From contig CAIUOG010000020.1 of assembly GCA_903900705.1 (NCBI GenBank), forward strand, positions 1 to 38,195: a stretch of 38,195 nucleotides of DNA. The letters run 5' to 3'. Within the stretch, counting starts at the first letter, position 1. Every line of letters begins with the position of its first letter. Shown here one piece after another: positions 24,168-32,147 of the stretch. The notes under the pieces are model-generated. The model was not told the DNA's origin, ran no database searches, and saw only the letters and a list, made by a program, of their open reading frames with translations. Source of the stretch: an uncultured Acidobacteriia bacterium (GTDB lineage Bacteria; Acidobacteriota; Terriglobia; Bryobacterales; Bryobacteraceae). The position numbers and the translations under genes are program-made.

Positions 24168-26428
24168 GCACCCAATACTCCGTAATCGGAACGCGCCCCA
24201 TCCGGCATGACGGCGCGGACAAAGTCACCGGCCGCGCCCTCTACGGTGCGGACGTGCAAATGGCCGGTCTGCTGCACGGCTTCATCCTGCGCAGCCCCCA
24301 CGCCCACGCCCGCATTCTGAGTATCGACACCTCGAAAGCCGCCGCTTTCCCCGGCGTCAAAGCCGTCATCACCACCCACGATTTCCCCGCCGTCGATGGC
24401 AACAAAATGGTCGACCTCGGCGAAGGCGACACCCCCCTGTCCTATGCCCGCGGCAACGTCCTCGCCGGTGACAAAGTCCTCTATCGCGGACACGCCGTCG
24501 CCGCCGTCGCCGCCGTCAACGCGCACGTGGCTGAAGAGGCCGCGGGCCTCATCGAAGTCGTCTATGAGGTGCTGCCCTGCGTCCTCCATGCGGTGGACGC
24601 CATGCGGTCCGGCGCACCGCTTCTGCATGAAGATCTCCGCACCACCGAACTCGGCGAAGCCACCACCACCATCTCCAACATCGCTCAGCACATCCGCCAG
24701 TCAAAGGGCGACATCGAGGCTGGCTTCGCCCTCGCCGATGTCATTGTGGAGCGCGAATTTCACACCTCCACCGTGCACCAGGGCTACATTGAACCGCACA
24801 ACGCCACCGCCCTGTGGAATAACGACGGTCGCATCAGTATCTGGTGCAGCACCCAGGGTTCCTTCGTCGTGCGCGACTGCACCGCCGCCATTCTCGATAT
24901 CCCGGTTTCGCAGATCAAAGTCACGCCCATGGAAATCGGCGGTGGCTTCGGCGGCAAAATTCCCGTCTATCTGGAACCCGTCGCCGCGCTGCTTTCGAAG
25001 AAGACCGGCCGCCCCGTGAAAATCGTCATGCCGCGCCAGGCCGTCTTCGAAGCCACCGGACCAACCCCGGGCTCTTACATGAAGGTCAAAGTCGGCGCAA
25101 AGAAAGACGGTTCCATCGTCGCCGCGCAGGCTTATCTCGCCTTCGAAGCCGGCGCCTACCCGGGAGCCATGGTGGTGCCCGCCAGCATGACCGTGTTCGC
25201 GGCCTATGACATCGCCAATGCTCTGGTCGACGGCTATGACGTGGTGGTCAACAAGCCCAGCACCGCCGCCTACCGCGCACCCGGCGCGCCCAACGCCGCC
25301 TTCGCCATGGAATCCGTGGTCGACGAACTCGCCCTCAAACTCGGCATCGATCCCCTCGACCTCCGCCTCAGGAACGCCGCTAAAGAGGGCACCCGCCGCG
25401 TCGATGGTCCCCGCTTCCCCCGCATCGGCTGCGTCGAGGTTCTCGAAGCCATGAAGAACTCGCCGCACTACCAGTCGCCCCTCGGCGGCCCCAACCGCGG
25501 CCGTGGCGTCGCCATCGGCTTCTGGTTCAATATCGGCCTGCCCTCCAGTTGCACCCTGAACGTCTGTGCCGATGGCAATGTCAACCTGATCGAAGGCTCC
25601 ACCGACATCGGCGGTTCCCGGGCCTCCATCGCCATGCAGGCCGCTGAAGTCCTGGGCCTCGCCGCCGAAGAGATTCACCCCACCGTGGTCGATACCGATT
25701 CCATTGGCTACACCGGCGTCACCGGCGGCAGTCGCACCACCTTCGCCACCGGCTGGGCCGCTTACGAAGCCGCGCAGGACGTCGTTCGCCAGATGAAGGA
25801 ACGCGCCGCGAAACTCTGGGACGTGAAGCCCGAAGCCGTCGAAGCCTCGGGCGGCGTCTACAAGTCCAACGGCAATTCCATAGGCTTCAAAGAACTCGCC
25901 GGCCGCATCGCTGAAACCGGCGGTCCCGTCGTCGGTCGCGCCGCCGTCAATCCGCGCGGCGCGGGGGGCTCCTTCGCCGGCTCCATAGTCGACGTCGAAA
26001 TCGATCCGGAAACCGGCAAAACCACCATCCTCCGCTTCACCTGCGTGCAGGACGTCGGACGCGCCATCCACCCCGCCTATGTCGAAGGCCAGATGCAGGG
26101 CGGATCCGTTCAGGGCATCGGCTGGGCTCTTAATGAGGAGTACTTCATGAGCCCCGATGGCCGCATGATGAACTCCAGCTTCCTCGACTACCGCATGCCC
26201 ACCGCGCTCGATGTCCCGATGATCGAAACCATCATCGTCGAAGTGCCCAACCCCGGCCATCCCTTCGGTGTCCGCGGCGTGGGCGAAGCCAACATCGTGC
26301 CCCCGCAGGCCGCCATCGCCAACGCCATGTCTCACGCCACCGGCACGCGCTTCACGCGCCTGCCCATGAGCCCGCCCGCCGTCATGGAGGCCATCTGGTG
26401 CCAAGGGTCTTCATCCCAACCCTCTTGA
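24164..26428 (+). CDS. Xanthine dehydrogenase family, molybdenum-cofactor-binding subunit
   Basis: The start is the ATG at 24164 overlapping the previous stop; a longer frame is inside that gene. The 754-residue protein contains the aldehyde-oxidase a/b hammerhead domain (TGRALYGADV onward, about 20-130) and the cofactor domain with EIGGGFGGKIPVYLEP, the PSTAAYRAPGAPNA loop, and GVGEANIVPP with the likely catalytic Glu708. The family hydroxylates aldehydes, purines, aromatic acids or their CoA esters; residues here do not clearly identify the substrate. Purine oxidation would fit with the ureide module elsewhere in the window, but that is only a contextual guess. The last 31 bases overlap the next gene. 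Confidence 0.93.
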   Translation: MSTQYSVIGTRPIRHDGADKVTGRALYGADVQMAGLLHGFILRSPHAHARILSIDTSKAAAFPGVKAVITTHDFPAVDGNKMVDLGEGDTPLSYARGNVLAGDKVLYRGHAVAAVAAVNAHVAEEAAGLIEVVYEVLPCVLHAVDAMRSGAPLLHEDLRTTELGEATTTISNIAQHIRQSKGDIEAGFALADVIVEREFHTSTVHQGYIEPHNATALWNNDGRISIWCSTQGSFVVRDCTAAILDIPVSQIKVTPMEIGGGFGGKIPVYLEPVAALLSKKTGRPVKIVMPRQAVFEATGPTPGSYMKVKVGAKKDGSIVAAQAYLAFEAGAYPGAMVVPASMTVFAAYDIANALVDGYDVVVNKPSTAAYRAPGAPNAAFAMESVVDELALKLGIDPLDLRLRNAAKEGTRRVDGPRFPRIGCVEVLEAMKNSPHYQSPLGGPNRGRGVAIGFWFNIGLPSSCTLNVCADGNVNLIEGSTDIGGSRASIAMQAAEVLGLAAEEIHPTVVDTDSIGYTGVTGGSRTTFATGWAAYEAAQDVVRQMKERAAKLWDVKPEAVEASGGVYKSNGNSIGFKELAGRIAETGGPVVGRAAVNPRGAGGSFAGSIVDVEIDPETGKTTILRFTCVQDVGRAIHPAYVEGQMQGGSVQGIGWALNEEYFMSPDGRMMNSSFLDYRMPTALDVPMIETIIVEVPNPGHPFGVRGVGEANIVPPQAAIANAMSHATGTRFTRLPMSPPAVMEAIWCQGSSSQPS

Positions 26429-26661
26429 GAAACCTCACGGACGGCCGCGCCGAACTCGAAGTGGAAGGCGCGACCATCCGTCAGCTGGTCGCCAATATCG
26501 ACGCGCAGTATCCCGGCTTCGCCGCCCGCCTGCTCGATCAGGACCGCCTGCGCCTCAACGTCTCCGTCGCCATCGACGGCGAAGTCGCTCCGCTCGGCCT
26601 GCTCGAAACCGTCCCGCCCGCCGCCGAAGTACACTTCATCGCCGCCATTCGGGGCGGTTAG
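26398..26661 (+). CDS. MoaD/ThiS-family ubiquitin-like protein
   Basis: The 87-residue protein begins at a GTG inside the 3' end of the molybdenum-subunit gene, with GGAGG eight bases upstream. It has the beta-grasp pattern (VFIPTLLRNLTDGRAELEVEG, IRQLVANIDAQYPGF, LNVSVAIDGE, EVHFIAAIRGG) and ends in Gly-Gly, the residue that is thiocarboxylated in MoaD and ThiS. MoaD supplies sulphur to molybdopterin. Its place as the last gene of a molybdoenzyme operon suggests a dedicated role in cofactor sulphuration, or simply coexpression. No moaE is present in the window. Confidence 0.82.
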   Translation: MPRVFIPTLLRNLTDGRAELEVEGATIRQLVANIDAQYPGFAARLLDQDRLRLNVSVAIDGEVAPLGLLETVPPAAEVHFIAAIRGG

Positions 26662-26666
26662 CGCAA

Positions 26667-27038
26667 TCAGACGTGCTGATCCACCAGAATCGGATTCCCA
26701 TCCGGGTCCATCGCCATAAAAAACGCCGGCCCGGCGCCGCTTTCGTCGGCCTCCACCGCCATCGCCACGCCCTCCGCCTTCAGTTGCCTCTGCAGTTCCC
26801 GAACATCCGTGAACTCCTCCAGCTTTTGCGCATTGCTGTCCCAGCCCGGATTGAACGTCAGCGTGTTCTTCTCGAACATGCCCTGAAACAGCCCGATCAC
26901 ATGCCCGCCATTCTTCAGAATCAGCCAGTTCTTCTCCTGATTCCCCCCAAAGACCGTAAAGCCAAACTTCTCATAAAACGCCCTGGACGCGGCAATATCC
27001 TTCACGCTCAGGCTGATCGAAAATGTTCCCAGTTCCAT
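26667..27038 (-). CDS. VOC-family (glyoxalase/bleomycin-resistance-like) protein
   Basis: The start at 27038 is fixed by GGAGG five bases upstream. The 123-residue protein shows the paired beta-alpha-beta-beta-beta modules of the VOC fold: SISLSVKDIAASRAFYEKFGF, NWLILKNGGHVIGLFQ, and PAFFMAMDPDGNPILVDQH. Members bind a divalent metal and act as dioxygenases, isomerases or resistance proteins; no substrate can be assigned. It is convergent with the MoaD-like gene, five bases away. A small upstream gene overlaps its start by 31 bases. Confidence 0.82.
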   Translation of the reverse strand: MELGTFSISLSVKDIAASRAFYEKFGFTVFGGNQEKNWLILKNGGHVIGLFQGMFEKNTLTFNPGWDSNAQKLEEFTDVRELQRQLKAEGVAMAVEADESGAGPAFFMAMDPDGNPILVDQHV

Positions 27039-27253
27039 GTCGTCCTCCACGCGGTCGATTCAGGCAATCCTATCAGGCTCCGCTGTTCGGTGGCGAACCG
27101 GACAAGTGGAAATTCGTGTTCCTCGGCATACTCCGACAGCCGTTCGCACCGATACCCTTCGAGCGCGAGCGCCTCAAGGGTGGCGCGCGTCGGATCCTGA
27201 TCGGGCGCGATCACTCCTGCGATGTCGTCCGGGATGTCAGGGGCAACATACAT
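27008..27253 (-). CDS. Small protein with UPF0175-like N-terminus (possible orphan antitoxin fragment)
   Basis: An 81-codon frame begins at an ATG with AAGGA eight bases upstream. Its first half (IPDDIAGVIAPDQDPTRATL, EALALEGYRCERLSEYA) matches the conserved start of UPF0175 proteins, which are often antitoxins paired with PIN-like toxins. After RLSEYA the usual 'LLGF' helix-turn-helix half is missing and the sequence becomes unlike the family, suggesting a truncated or altered gene. No toxin gene is adjacent. The end overlaps the VOC gene by 31 bases, and local base composition differs from neighbouring genes. Confidence 0.45.
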   Translation of the reverse strand: MYVAPDIPDDIAGVIAPDQDPTRATLEALALEGYRCERLSEYAEEHEFPLVRFATEQRSLIGLPESTAWRTTWNWEHFRSA

Positions 27254-27370
27254 GGCGAGTCCTTCGTTCCGGTTCTGCCGCCCCAATATATTACGCTGCC
27301 CGGACGGCACGACCGCACCGCGCCTTATCCATAAACCAACAAACAAACCCTTACAGTAGACTTCTAAGAC

Positions 27371-28666
27371 ATGCTCGCCCTTCTCGGCGTCCTCACCATC
27401 CTCATCCTGCTGACCCTCATCCTCACGAAGACGATGACGCCGCTTTCCGCCCTCATCGCCGTTCCCATCGCAGCCGCCCTCCTCGCCGGCTTCGGCCCCA
27501 AAACCGCCACCTTCATGCTGCACGGCATCCAAAGCGTCTCCGGCGTGGCGGGCATGTTCATCTTCGCCATCCTCTACTTCGGCATCATGACGGACGCCGG
27601 CATGCTCGACCCCATCATCGACGGCATCCTCCGCGCCGTCGGCAACAACCCCCGCCGCATCGTCGCCGGCACCGCCCTCCTCGCTCTGCTCGTGCATCTC
27701 GATGGCTCCGGCGCAGTCACCTTTCTCGTCACCGTGCCCGTCATGCTGCCCCTCTACGAACGCCTCGGCATGGACCGCCGCGTCCTCGCCTGCGCCGCCT
27801 CCCTCGCCGCCGGCGTCAACTTTCTCCCCTGGACCGGCCCCATGATCCGCGCCTCCGCCTCCCTCCATCTCCCCGTCGCGGCCATCTTCAATCCACTCTT
27901 TCCCGTTCAGCTCGCCGGGCTCGTCTTCGTCTTCGCCGCCTCCTGGTGGCTCGGGGGCAGGGAAGTACGCCGCCTCGGTCTGTCCGTCGTGGCCAATTCC
28001 ACCCAGCCGGATACCACGCAGCCCGACCGCACCAGCCCCCTGCGTCGCCCCGGCCGCTGCTGGCTCAACCTCCTCCTCACCGCCTGCATGATCGCCGGCA
28101 TGACCGCCTTCAAGCTCGAACCCGCCGCCGTCTTCATGGCCGGAGTCGTGCTCGCCCTGCAACTGAACTACCCCCATCCCGACATGCAGCGCGCCCGGAT
28201 CAACGCCCACGCGCAGGCCGCCCTCCTCATGGCCGGAATCCTCTTCGCCGCCGGTTCCTTCACCGGCATCATGAAGGAGTCCGGCATGCTCGACGCCATG
28301 GCTAAAGCCGCCGTCGCCATCACGCCCCCCGGCGCGGGCCACCACCTGCCCTTCGCCCTCGGCCTCATCTCCGTGCCGCTCAGCGTGCTCTTCGATCCCG
28401 ATTCCTTCTACTTCGGCGTCCTCCCCGTGCTCGCCCGCACCGCCGCCAACTTCGGCATCACGCCCGTCCAGATGGCGCAGTCCGCCATCGTCGGCCTCCA
28501 CACCACCGGCTTCCCCGTCAGCCCCCTCACCCCGGCCCCCTTCCTCCTCGTCGGCCTCGTCGGCATCGAGTTCCGCGACCACCAGCGCTTCACCCTGCCC
28601 TTCCTCCTCGCCGCCTCCGTCTGGATGACCCTCGTCGCCGTCGCCCTGGGCATCTTCCCCGTTTAA
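27371..28666 (+). CDS. CitMHS-family metal-citrate/proton symporter
   Basis: The 431-residue membrane protein has about twelve hydrophobic helices and CitMHS landmarks: KTMTPLSALIAVPIAAALLAG near the start, a mid-protein FLPWTGPMIRAS loop, and LFDPDSFYFGVLPVLA with TGFPVSPLTPAPFLLVGL towards the end. The family imports citrate complexed with Mg2+ or Ca2+, with protons. The plus-strand gene is divergent from the UPF0175-like gene. No clear ribosome-binding site precedes the ATG. No citrate lyase or sensor kinase is adjacent, so the exact substrate is unproven. Confidence 0.85.
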   Translation: MLALLGVLTILILLTLILTKTMTPLSALIAVPIAAALLAGFGPKTATFMLHGIQSVSGVAGMFIFAILYFGIMTDAGMLDPIIDGILRAVGNNPRRIVAGTALLALLVHLDGSGAVTFLVTVPVMLPLYERLGMDRRVLACAASLAAGVNFLPWTGPMIRASASLHLPVAAIFNPLFPVQLAGLVFVFAASWWLGGREVRRLGLSVVANSTQPDTTQPDRTSPLRRPGRCWLNLLLTACMIAGMTAFKLEPAAVFMAGVVLALQLNYPHPDMQRARINAHAQAALLMAGILFAAGSFTGIMKESGMLDAMAKAAVAITPPGAGHHLPFALGLISVPLSVLFDPDSFYFGVLPVLARTAANFGITPVQMAQSAIVGLHTTGFPVSPLTPAPFLLVGLVGIEFRDHQRFTLPFLLAASVWMTLVAVALGIFPV

Positions 28667-28719
28667 CGCCCCCCTCGCAAGACGCCGGAGTACAATAATG
28701 CAACGATCGGAACAAATAG

Positions 28720-29037
28720 ATGCCGGACCCCGCCGCTGCTCCTGATTCTGCTCCTGCCTCAACGCCGCAGTTCGTGCCCGACGACCCGAAAGCACGGCTC
28801 GAAATTGCCAAAGAGGTGTTCAAAATGTTTCAGATGGAGCGCATGGCACATCTGACGCTCAACGCTGTCACCTTCGCTGTCCTGATTGGCGCCGCCGTTA
28901 TGGTCTTGTACAAAAAGAACGCCGATAAGGAGGATCTGACGTTAATCTGCGGTTCCGGTGGCTTGATCGGTTTCACCTCCACTCGTCTGCTTTCCATGTG
29001 GACCGATATTCTGAACCGCGTCTTCGGAAAGGCCTGA
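28720..29037 (+). CDS. Small membrane protein of unknown function
   Basis: The 105-residue protein has a Pro/Ala-rich N-terminus, an amphipathic helix (ARLEIAKEVFKMFQMERM), then two hydrophobic segments (AVTFAVLIGAAVMVLYKK and LICGSGGLIGFTSTRLLSMW). This looks like a two-helix inner-membrane protein with its N-terminus in the cytoplasm. I do not recognise a family. The next gene starts six bases on, so the two are probably one unit. Base composition is more balanced than in the neighbours. Confidence 0.6.
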   Translation: MPDPAAAPDSAPASTPQFVPDDPKARLEIAKEVFKMFQMERMAHLTLNAVTFAVLIGAAVMVLYKKNADKEDLTLICGSGGLIGFTSTRLLSMWTDILNRVFGKA

Positions 29038-29043
29038 CCCTCG

Positions 29044-29679
29044 ATGGAGAACCAGCACGCCGCGGTAAAACTGCCAGTCGACGTTCGGAAGAGCGCCCGA
29101 ACCGCAGCGCTCACGACCCTGATTTCGGGAACTGTGGTCCTCGCGTCCCTCTGTTACAGCGCCTTTCAGATTCATTCGCTGGATGCAAAACTGACGGAAC
29201 GGGTTGACCGCCTGAACCAGCTCAGGAAAGAAATTGAACCCAGGCAGCAACGGGTAAAGGAACTGGAATTACAGGAAAAGGCACTGAGCGCGAAGGTGCA
29301 GGGTCTGAATGATGTTATCGCTTTGATCCCCTCGGATCAGTTCCGCAAGGCAACGGACTCCGCGAAAGCAACCGCTAAACTTCCCGTACGAGTCTATGTT
29401 CATATCGCCAGCGAGAAGCAGCGTCCGGCTGCGGAAAACGCCGCGACGAAACTTCGCAATGCCGGTTATATTGTGCCCGGAATCGAGTACGTTGGCGCTA
29501 AGGCTCCGAAGCCCACGCAGGTGCGCTTTTTTCATCGCACCGACGAACAGGAGCCGGACCTGCCGGGAATCATCAGAACTCTGCATGACGCCGGCATCAA
29601 TGCTCACAGTCAGTTCACACTGCTTCCGGGCACGGTTCGGCCACATCAGTTCGAACTCTGGTTTGGCGCCGGGAATTGA
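29044..29679 (+). CDS. Membrane-anchored coiled-coil protein with SPOR/LytR_C-like C-terminus
   Basis: The 211-residue protein has a short cytoplasmic N-terminus, one transmembrane helix (LTTLISGTVVLASLCYSAF), a heptad-rich coiled coil at about 45-90 (LTERVDRLNQLRKEIEP onward), and a C-terminal alpha/beta domain starting at VRVYVHIASEKQRPAAENA and ATKLRNAGYIVPGIEYV. The last part resembles the SPOR or LytR_C beta-alpha-beta layout used in cell-envelope proteins, but the match is only by pattern. It follows the small membrane protein by six bases; the pair may form an envelope complex. The function is unknown. Confidence 0.6.
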   Translation: MENQHAAVKLPVDVRKSARTAALTTLISGTVVLASLCYSAFQIHSLDAKLTERVDRLNQLRKEIEPRQQRVKELELQEKALSAKVQGLNDVIALIPSDQFRKATDSAKATAKLPVRVYVHIASEKQRPAAENAATKLRNAGYIVPGIEYVGAKAPKPTQVRFFHRTDEQEPDLPGIIRTLHDAGINAHSQFTLLPGTVRPHQFELWFGAGN

Positions 29680-29760
29680 AATCGGCTGGCGGCGGAATCG
29701 AATGAATGCCTGCAAAGCCCAGTGCCGCGCCGAGGCGAACGGTAACACATCGAGACACCC

Positions 29761-31161
29761 CTAATTCAGCTTCTTCAGCCAGATATTCCGCACCGAAACC
29801 TTCGTCACCGCCTCCAGCTCAATCCCAAACAACCCCGCCTGATTGTTCGACGACGCCGGGTCATCATCCACCATCACCGCCATCAGCTGCCCGTTCAGAA
29901 TATGGATAAACACCCCGCCCCGCGCAATCACCGTGTACTCATTCCAGTCATTCATCTTCACGAAATGGTTCAGTTCCGCGCGATCCCCAATCGTCCCCAT
30001 CAGCCGCTTCGTCCCGAGCCCGGCGCCCTCCACCACCTGCCCCCGCCACGCCATAATCCGCATCGGCGTATTCTCTGAATAGAACTGCCCCGTCCAGTCC
30101 CGCGCGCTCGGCCAGAAGTCCGCCTGCGGACCCGTCATCATCCAGTTCAGATTCACCGGCCCCACGTTCGCCGTCACGTTCGCCGGAATGGCCGAGAGCC
30201 ACGGAATCCCCGTCTTGCTCCGATACTGCAGCCCGCTGCCGCCCGTGCCTTCCACCTTAATCTCAAACTTCAGCGTGAAATCCTTCGCCTCCAGCCCGCG
30301 ATACGCAATGTACGTGTTGCCGCTCGGATTCTGCGGCGTCGACTCGCCCACAATCGCCCCGCCCTCCGCCCGCCAGAATTTCGGACTCCCATCCCAGCCC
30401 TGCAGACTCACTCCGTCAAACAGCGAGACATACTCCTCGTGTTCGCCAAAATCAATCGGCTCCGGCATCGTGAATCCCAGCCCGCCGCCACGCCCACCCG
30501 GCAGTCCGCCGCCCATCCCCGCCAGCGCCGCAACCTCCGCCGACCCCAGCCTCCCCGCCGACGCCTGCACCTTCCCGAACGCCGCCGCCCGCGCCTTCGC
30601 CAGTTCCCCCTCCACCGCGCCCAGCGCCTCCGCCTTCGCCCGGATCGCCCCGTCATTCCGCGGCATCACCAAAGCCGCCGCCGTCAGTTCCGCCCGCGCC
30701 GCCGACTCCCGCTCCATCATGCCCGCCAGTTCCGCGCTCATCCCCGCCAGCGCCTGCTGCTGCCGCTGCGTCCAATACTGCGGCGTCGCCCCGCGCCCGC
30801 CAGCTCGCCCACCCGCGCCGCCATTCTGCGCCGCCAGCGCTTGCACCTGATCCGCCGCAAGTTTCCCCGGCCCGCTCTGCAACTGCGCAAACGCCTCCGC
30901 GCGCGCCCCGGCCAGACCCAGTTCCGCCAGCTTCAGCGCCGCCGTTCTCGTCTGGATATCCGCCGCGCTCAACGGCGTCGCATACGTCGCCGCCGCCAGT
31001 TCATTCCGTGCCGCCGCCACCGCCTGCGTCATCGGCGCGACCATCTGATTCATCACCGCCAGCCCGGCCGCCTGTTCCGCCGACAAATGCGGAACTCCCC
31101 CCGGCCCCTGCGCCAGCGCCTGCGCGGCGGCAAAACAAACGAGTGCGATTGCAAGTTTCAT
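29761..31161 (-). CDS. Secreted DUF1080 (3-keto-disaccharide hydrolase-like) protein with duplicated helical N-terminus
   Basis: The 466-residue protein begins with a signal peptide (MKLAIALVCFAAAQALA). Two similar Ala-rich helical units follow at about 26-115 and 127-215. Each has a Gln-rich helix, a Glu/Arg helix, and an end of the form G-K/R-L-x-A/S-x-x-V-x-A-L-A, as in LTXXQ/CpxP-like proteins. After a Gly-rich linker, residues about 235-466 form the DUF1080 beta-sandwich: FDGVSLQGWDGSPKFWRAEG, GAIVGESTPQNPSGNTYIAY, FTLKFEIKVEGTGGSGLQYR, and WNEYTVIARGGVFIHILNG. DUF1080 enzymes act on 3-keto-glucosides and related sugars outside the cytoplasm. Fusion to a CpxP-like double hairpin is unusual as far as I know. 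Confidence 0.83.
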   Translation of the reverse strand: MKLAIALVCFAAAQALAQGPGGVPHLSAEQAAGLAVMNQMVAPMTQAVAAARNELAAATYATPLSAADIQTRTAALKLAELGLAGARAEAFAQLQSGPGKLAADQVQALAAQNGGAGGRAGGRGATPQYWTQRQQQALAGMSAELAGMMERESAARAELTAAALVMPRNDGAIRAKAEALGAVEGELAKARAAAFGKVQASAGRLGSAEVAALAGMGGGLPGGRGGGLGFTMPEPIDFGEHEEYVSLFDGVSLQGWDGSPKFWRAEGGAIVGESTPQNPSGNTYIAYRGLEAKDFTLKFEIKVEGTGGSGLQYRSKTGIPWLSAIPANVTANVGPVNLNWMMTGPQADFWPSARDWTGQFYSENTPMRIMAWRGQVVEGAGLGTKRLMGTIGDRAELNHFVKMNDWNEYTVIARGGVFIHILNGQLMAVMVDDDPASSNNQAGLFGIELEAVTKVSVRNIWLKKLN

Positions 31162-31261
31162 ACCGCCCCAGCATATATCGCCCGCCCGGGCGGCCAGCCC
31201 GGCCGAGTCCGCCTGTTCCAGCGGGCCCAGCTTATGCCGTTGGATGTCGACCGGATCTTAT

Positions 31262-32023
31262 TCAGTTGAGGGAAGGCTTTTCCGCGTGATCAATGACGAT
31301 GGCGTCCACGGATTGCTTTGCTTCGCCAAGTTTGAGGCCCAGTGATTCCTGCAGTGCGGTGAAGATCGTCGGTCCGGATAAATCGCTCGCAGGTGGGGCG
31401 TCACCTTTCGCGAACCCCGGGTCAATTGTGGGGTCGGACTGCCACTCCATTTTGAAATCGTAAAAACCCTCGAGGCCCGTCTGATCTTCAACCGGAAGGT
31501 TCAGCAGACCAGAGAGCAAGCGAGCCAGGTCGTTCACCTTCTCATAAGTTCCGGTGAGAGTGCGCAGTCCGGACGAGGCGCTGCGGCCCACATACATTCC
31601 CGGTACGTTTGCCGCGGCTTGCTCCAGTTTGTGCCCCTTTTTTGCGATAACCAGGGCGTAACCGGAAACACCCCTCGGCTCGTGATGAACTGCGAGACCG
31701 AAGCGTTCCGCGAGCATGGCCTGCATCATCCTCGCACGGTCGGCCGGTGACGTGTTCGCAGGATATGTGGCCTCAATCTGGTAACGATCGTCATGGATCC
31801 AACGCGGTCCGCCGGAAACCTGATACTCCTGCAGGTCATAAGCAAACTTCACCATGTCTCTCAGTGTTTGATTTCTAACTCTCAGGCGACCGGGCGAAAT
31901 GTTGTAACCTCCGCCACGGGTGGCTGGATCGCCGGGGTGGATGGAGACCGCATCGAACTCTGCCCCAACCGCCGCGCCGGCGAGGATGGTCACAAATAGC
32001 CACGAGATTGCAATCCGGTTCAT
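31262..32023 (-). CDS. TIGR03435/DUF3738 family exported protein
   Basis: The start is the ATG at 32023, which opens a signal peptide (NRIAISWLFVTILAGAAVGA); the 22 codons upstream do not fit a signal. The 253-residue protein shows the family pattern: EFDAVSIHPGDPATRGGGY, the LRVRNQTLRDMVKFAYDLQ block, QVSGGPRWIHDDRYQIEA, MMQAMLAERFGLAVHHE, and a C-terminal DQTGLEGFYDFKMEW and SVDAIVIDHAEKPS. The family is greatly expanded in soil Acidobacteria such as Solibacter; its function is not known. Balanced base composition sets it apart from both neighbours, suggesting a recent copy or insertion. Confidence 0.88.
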   Translation of the reverse strand: MNRIAISWLFVTILAGAAVGAEFDAVSIHPGDPATRGGGYNISPGRLRVRNQTLRDMVKFAYDLQEYQVSGGPRWIHDDRYQIEATYPANTSPADRARMMQAMLAERFGLAVHHEPRGVSGYALVIAKKGHKLEQAAANVPGMYVGRSASSGLRTLTGTYEKVNDLARLLSGLLNLPVEDQTGLEGFYDFKMEWQSDPTIDPGFAKGDAPPASDLSGPTIFTALQESLGLKLGEAKQSVDAIVIDHAEKPSLN

Positions 32024-32147
32024 AAATTTCAGACGCTGTTGTCGTCCGTCCGTTAGTGGCGGAAGGAAACCGTCGCGCCGCCCGACCACATCGCCTCAGG
32101 GTACGGGGGCTCTTTCGGCTTCAAACCAGCAGGACTGAACCAAACCC

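Noticed and set aside
24701-26404. Very long minus-strand open frame opposite the molybdenum subunit (567 codons)
   Set aside because: It is Gly/Asp/His-rich, has no domains, and is a product of the codon bias of the real plus-strand gene. Similar shadows at 27008-28795 (minus) and 33592-35235 (plus) were dropped for the same reason.
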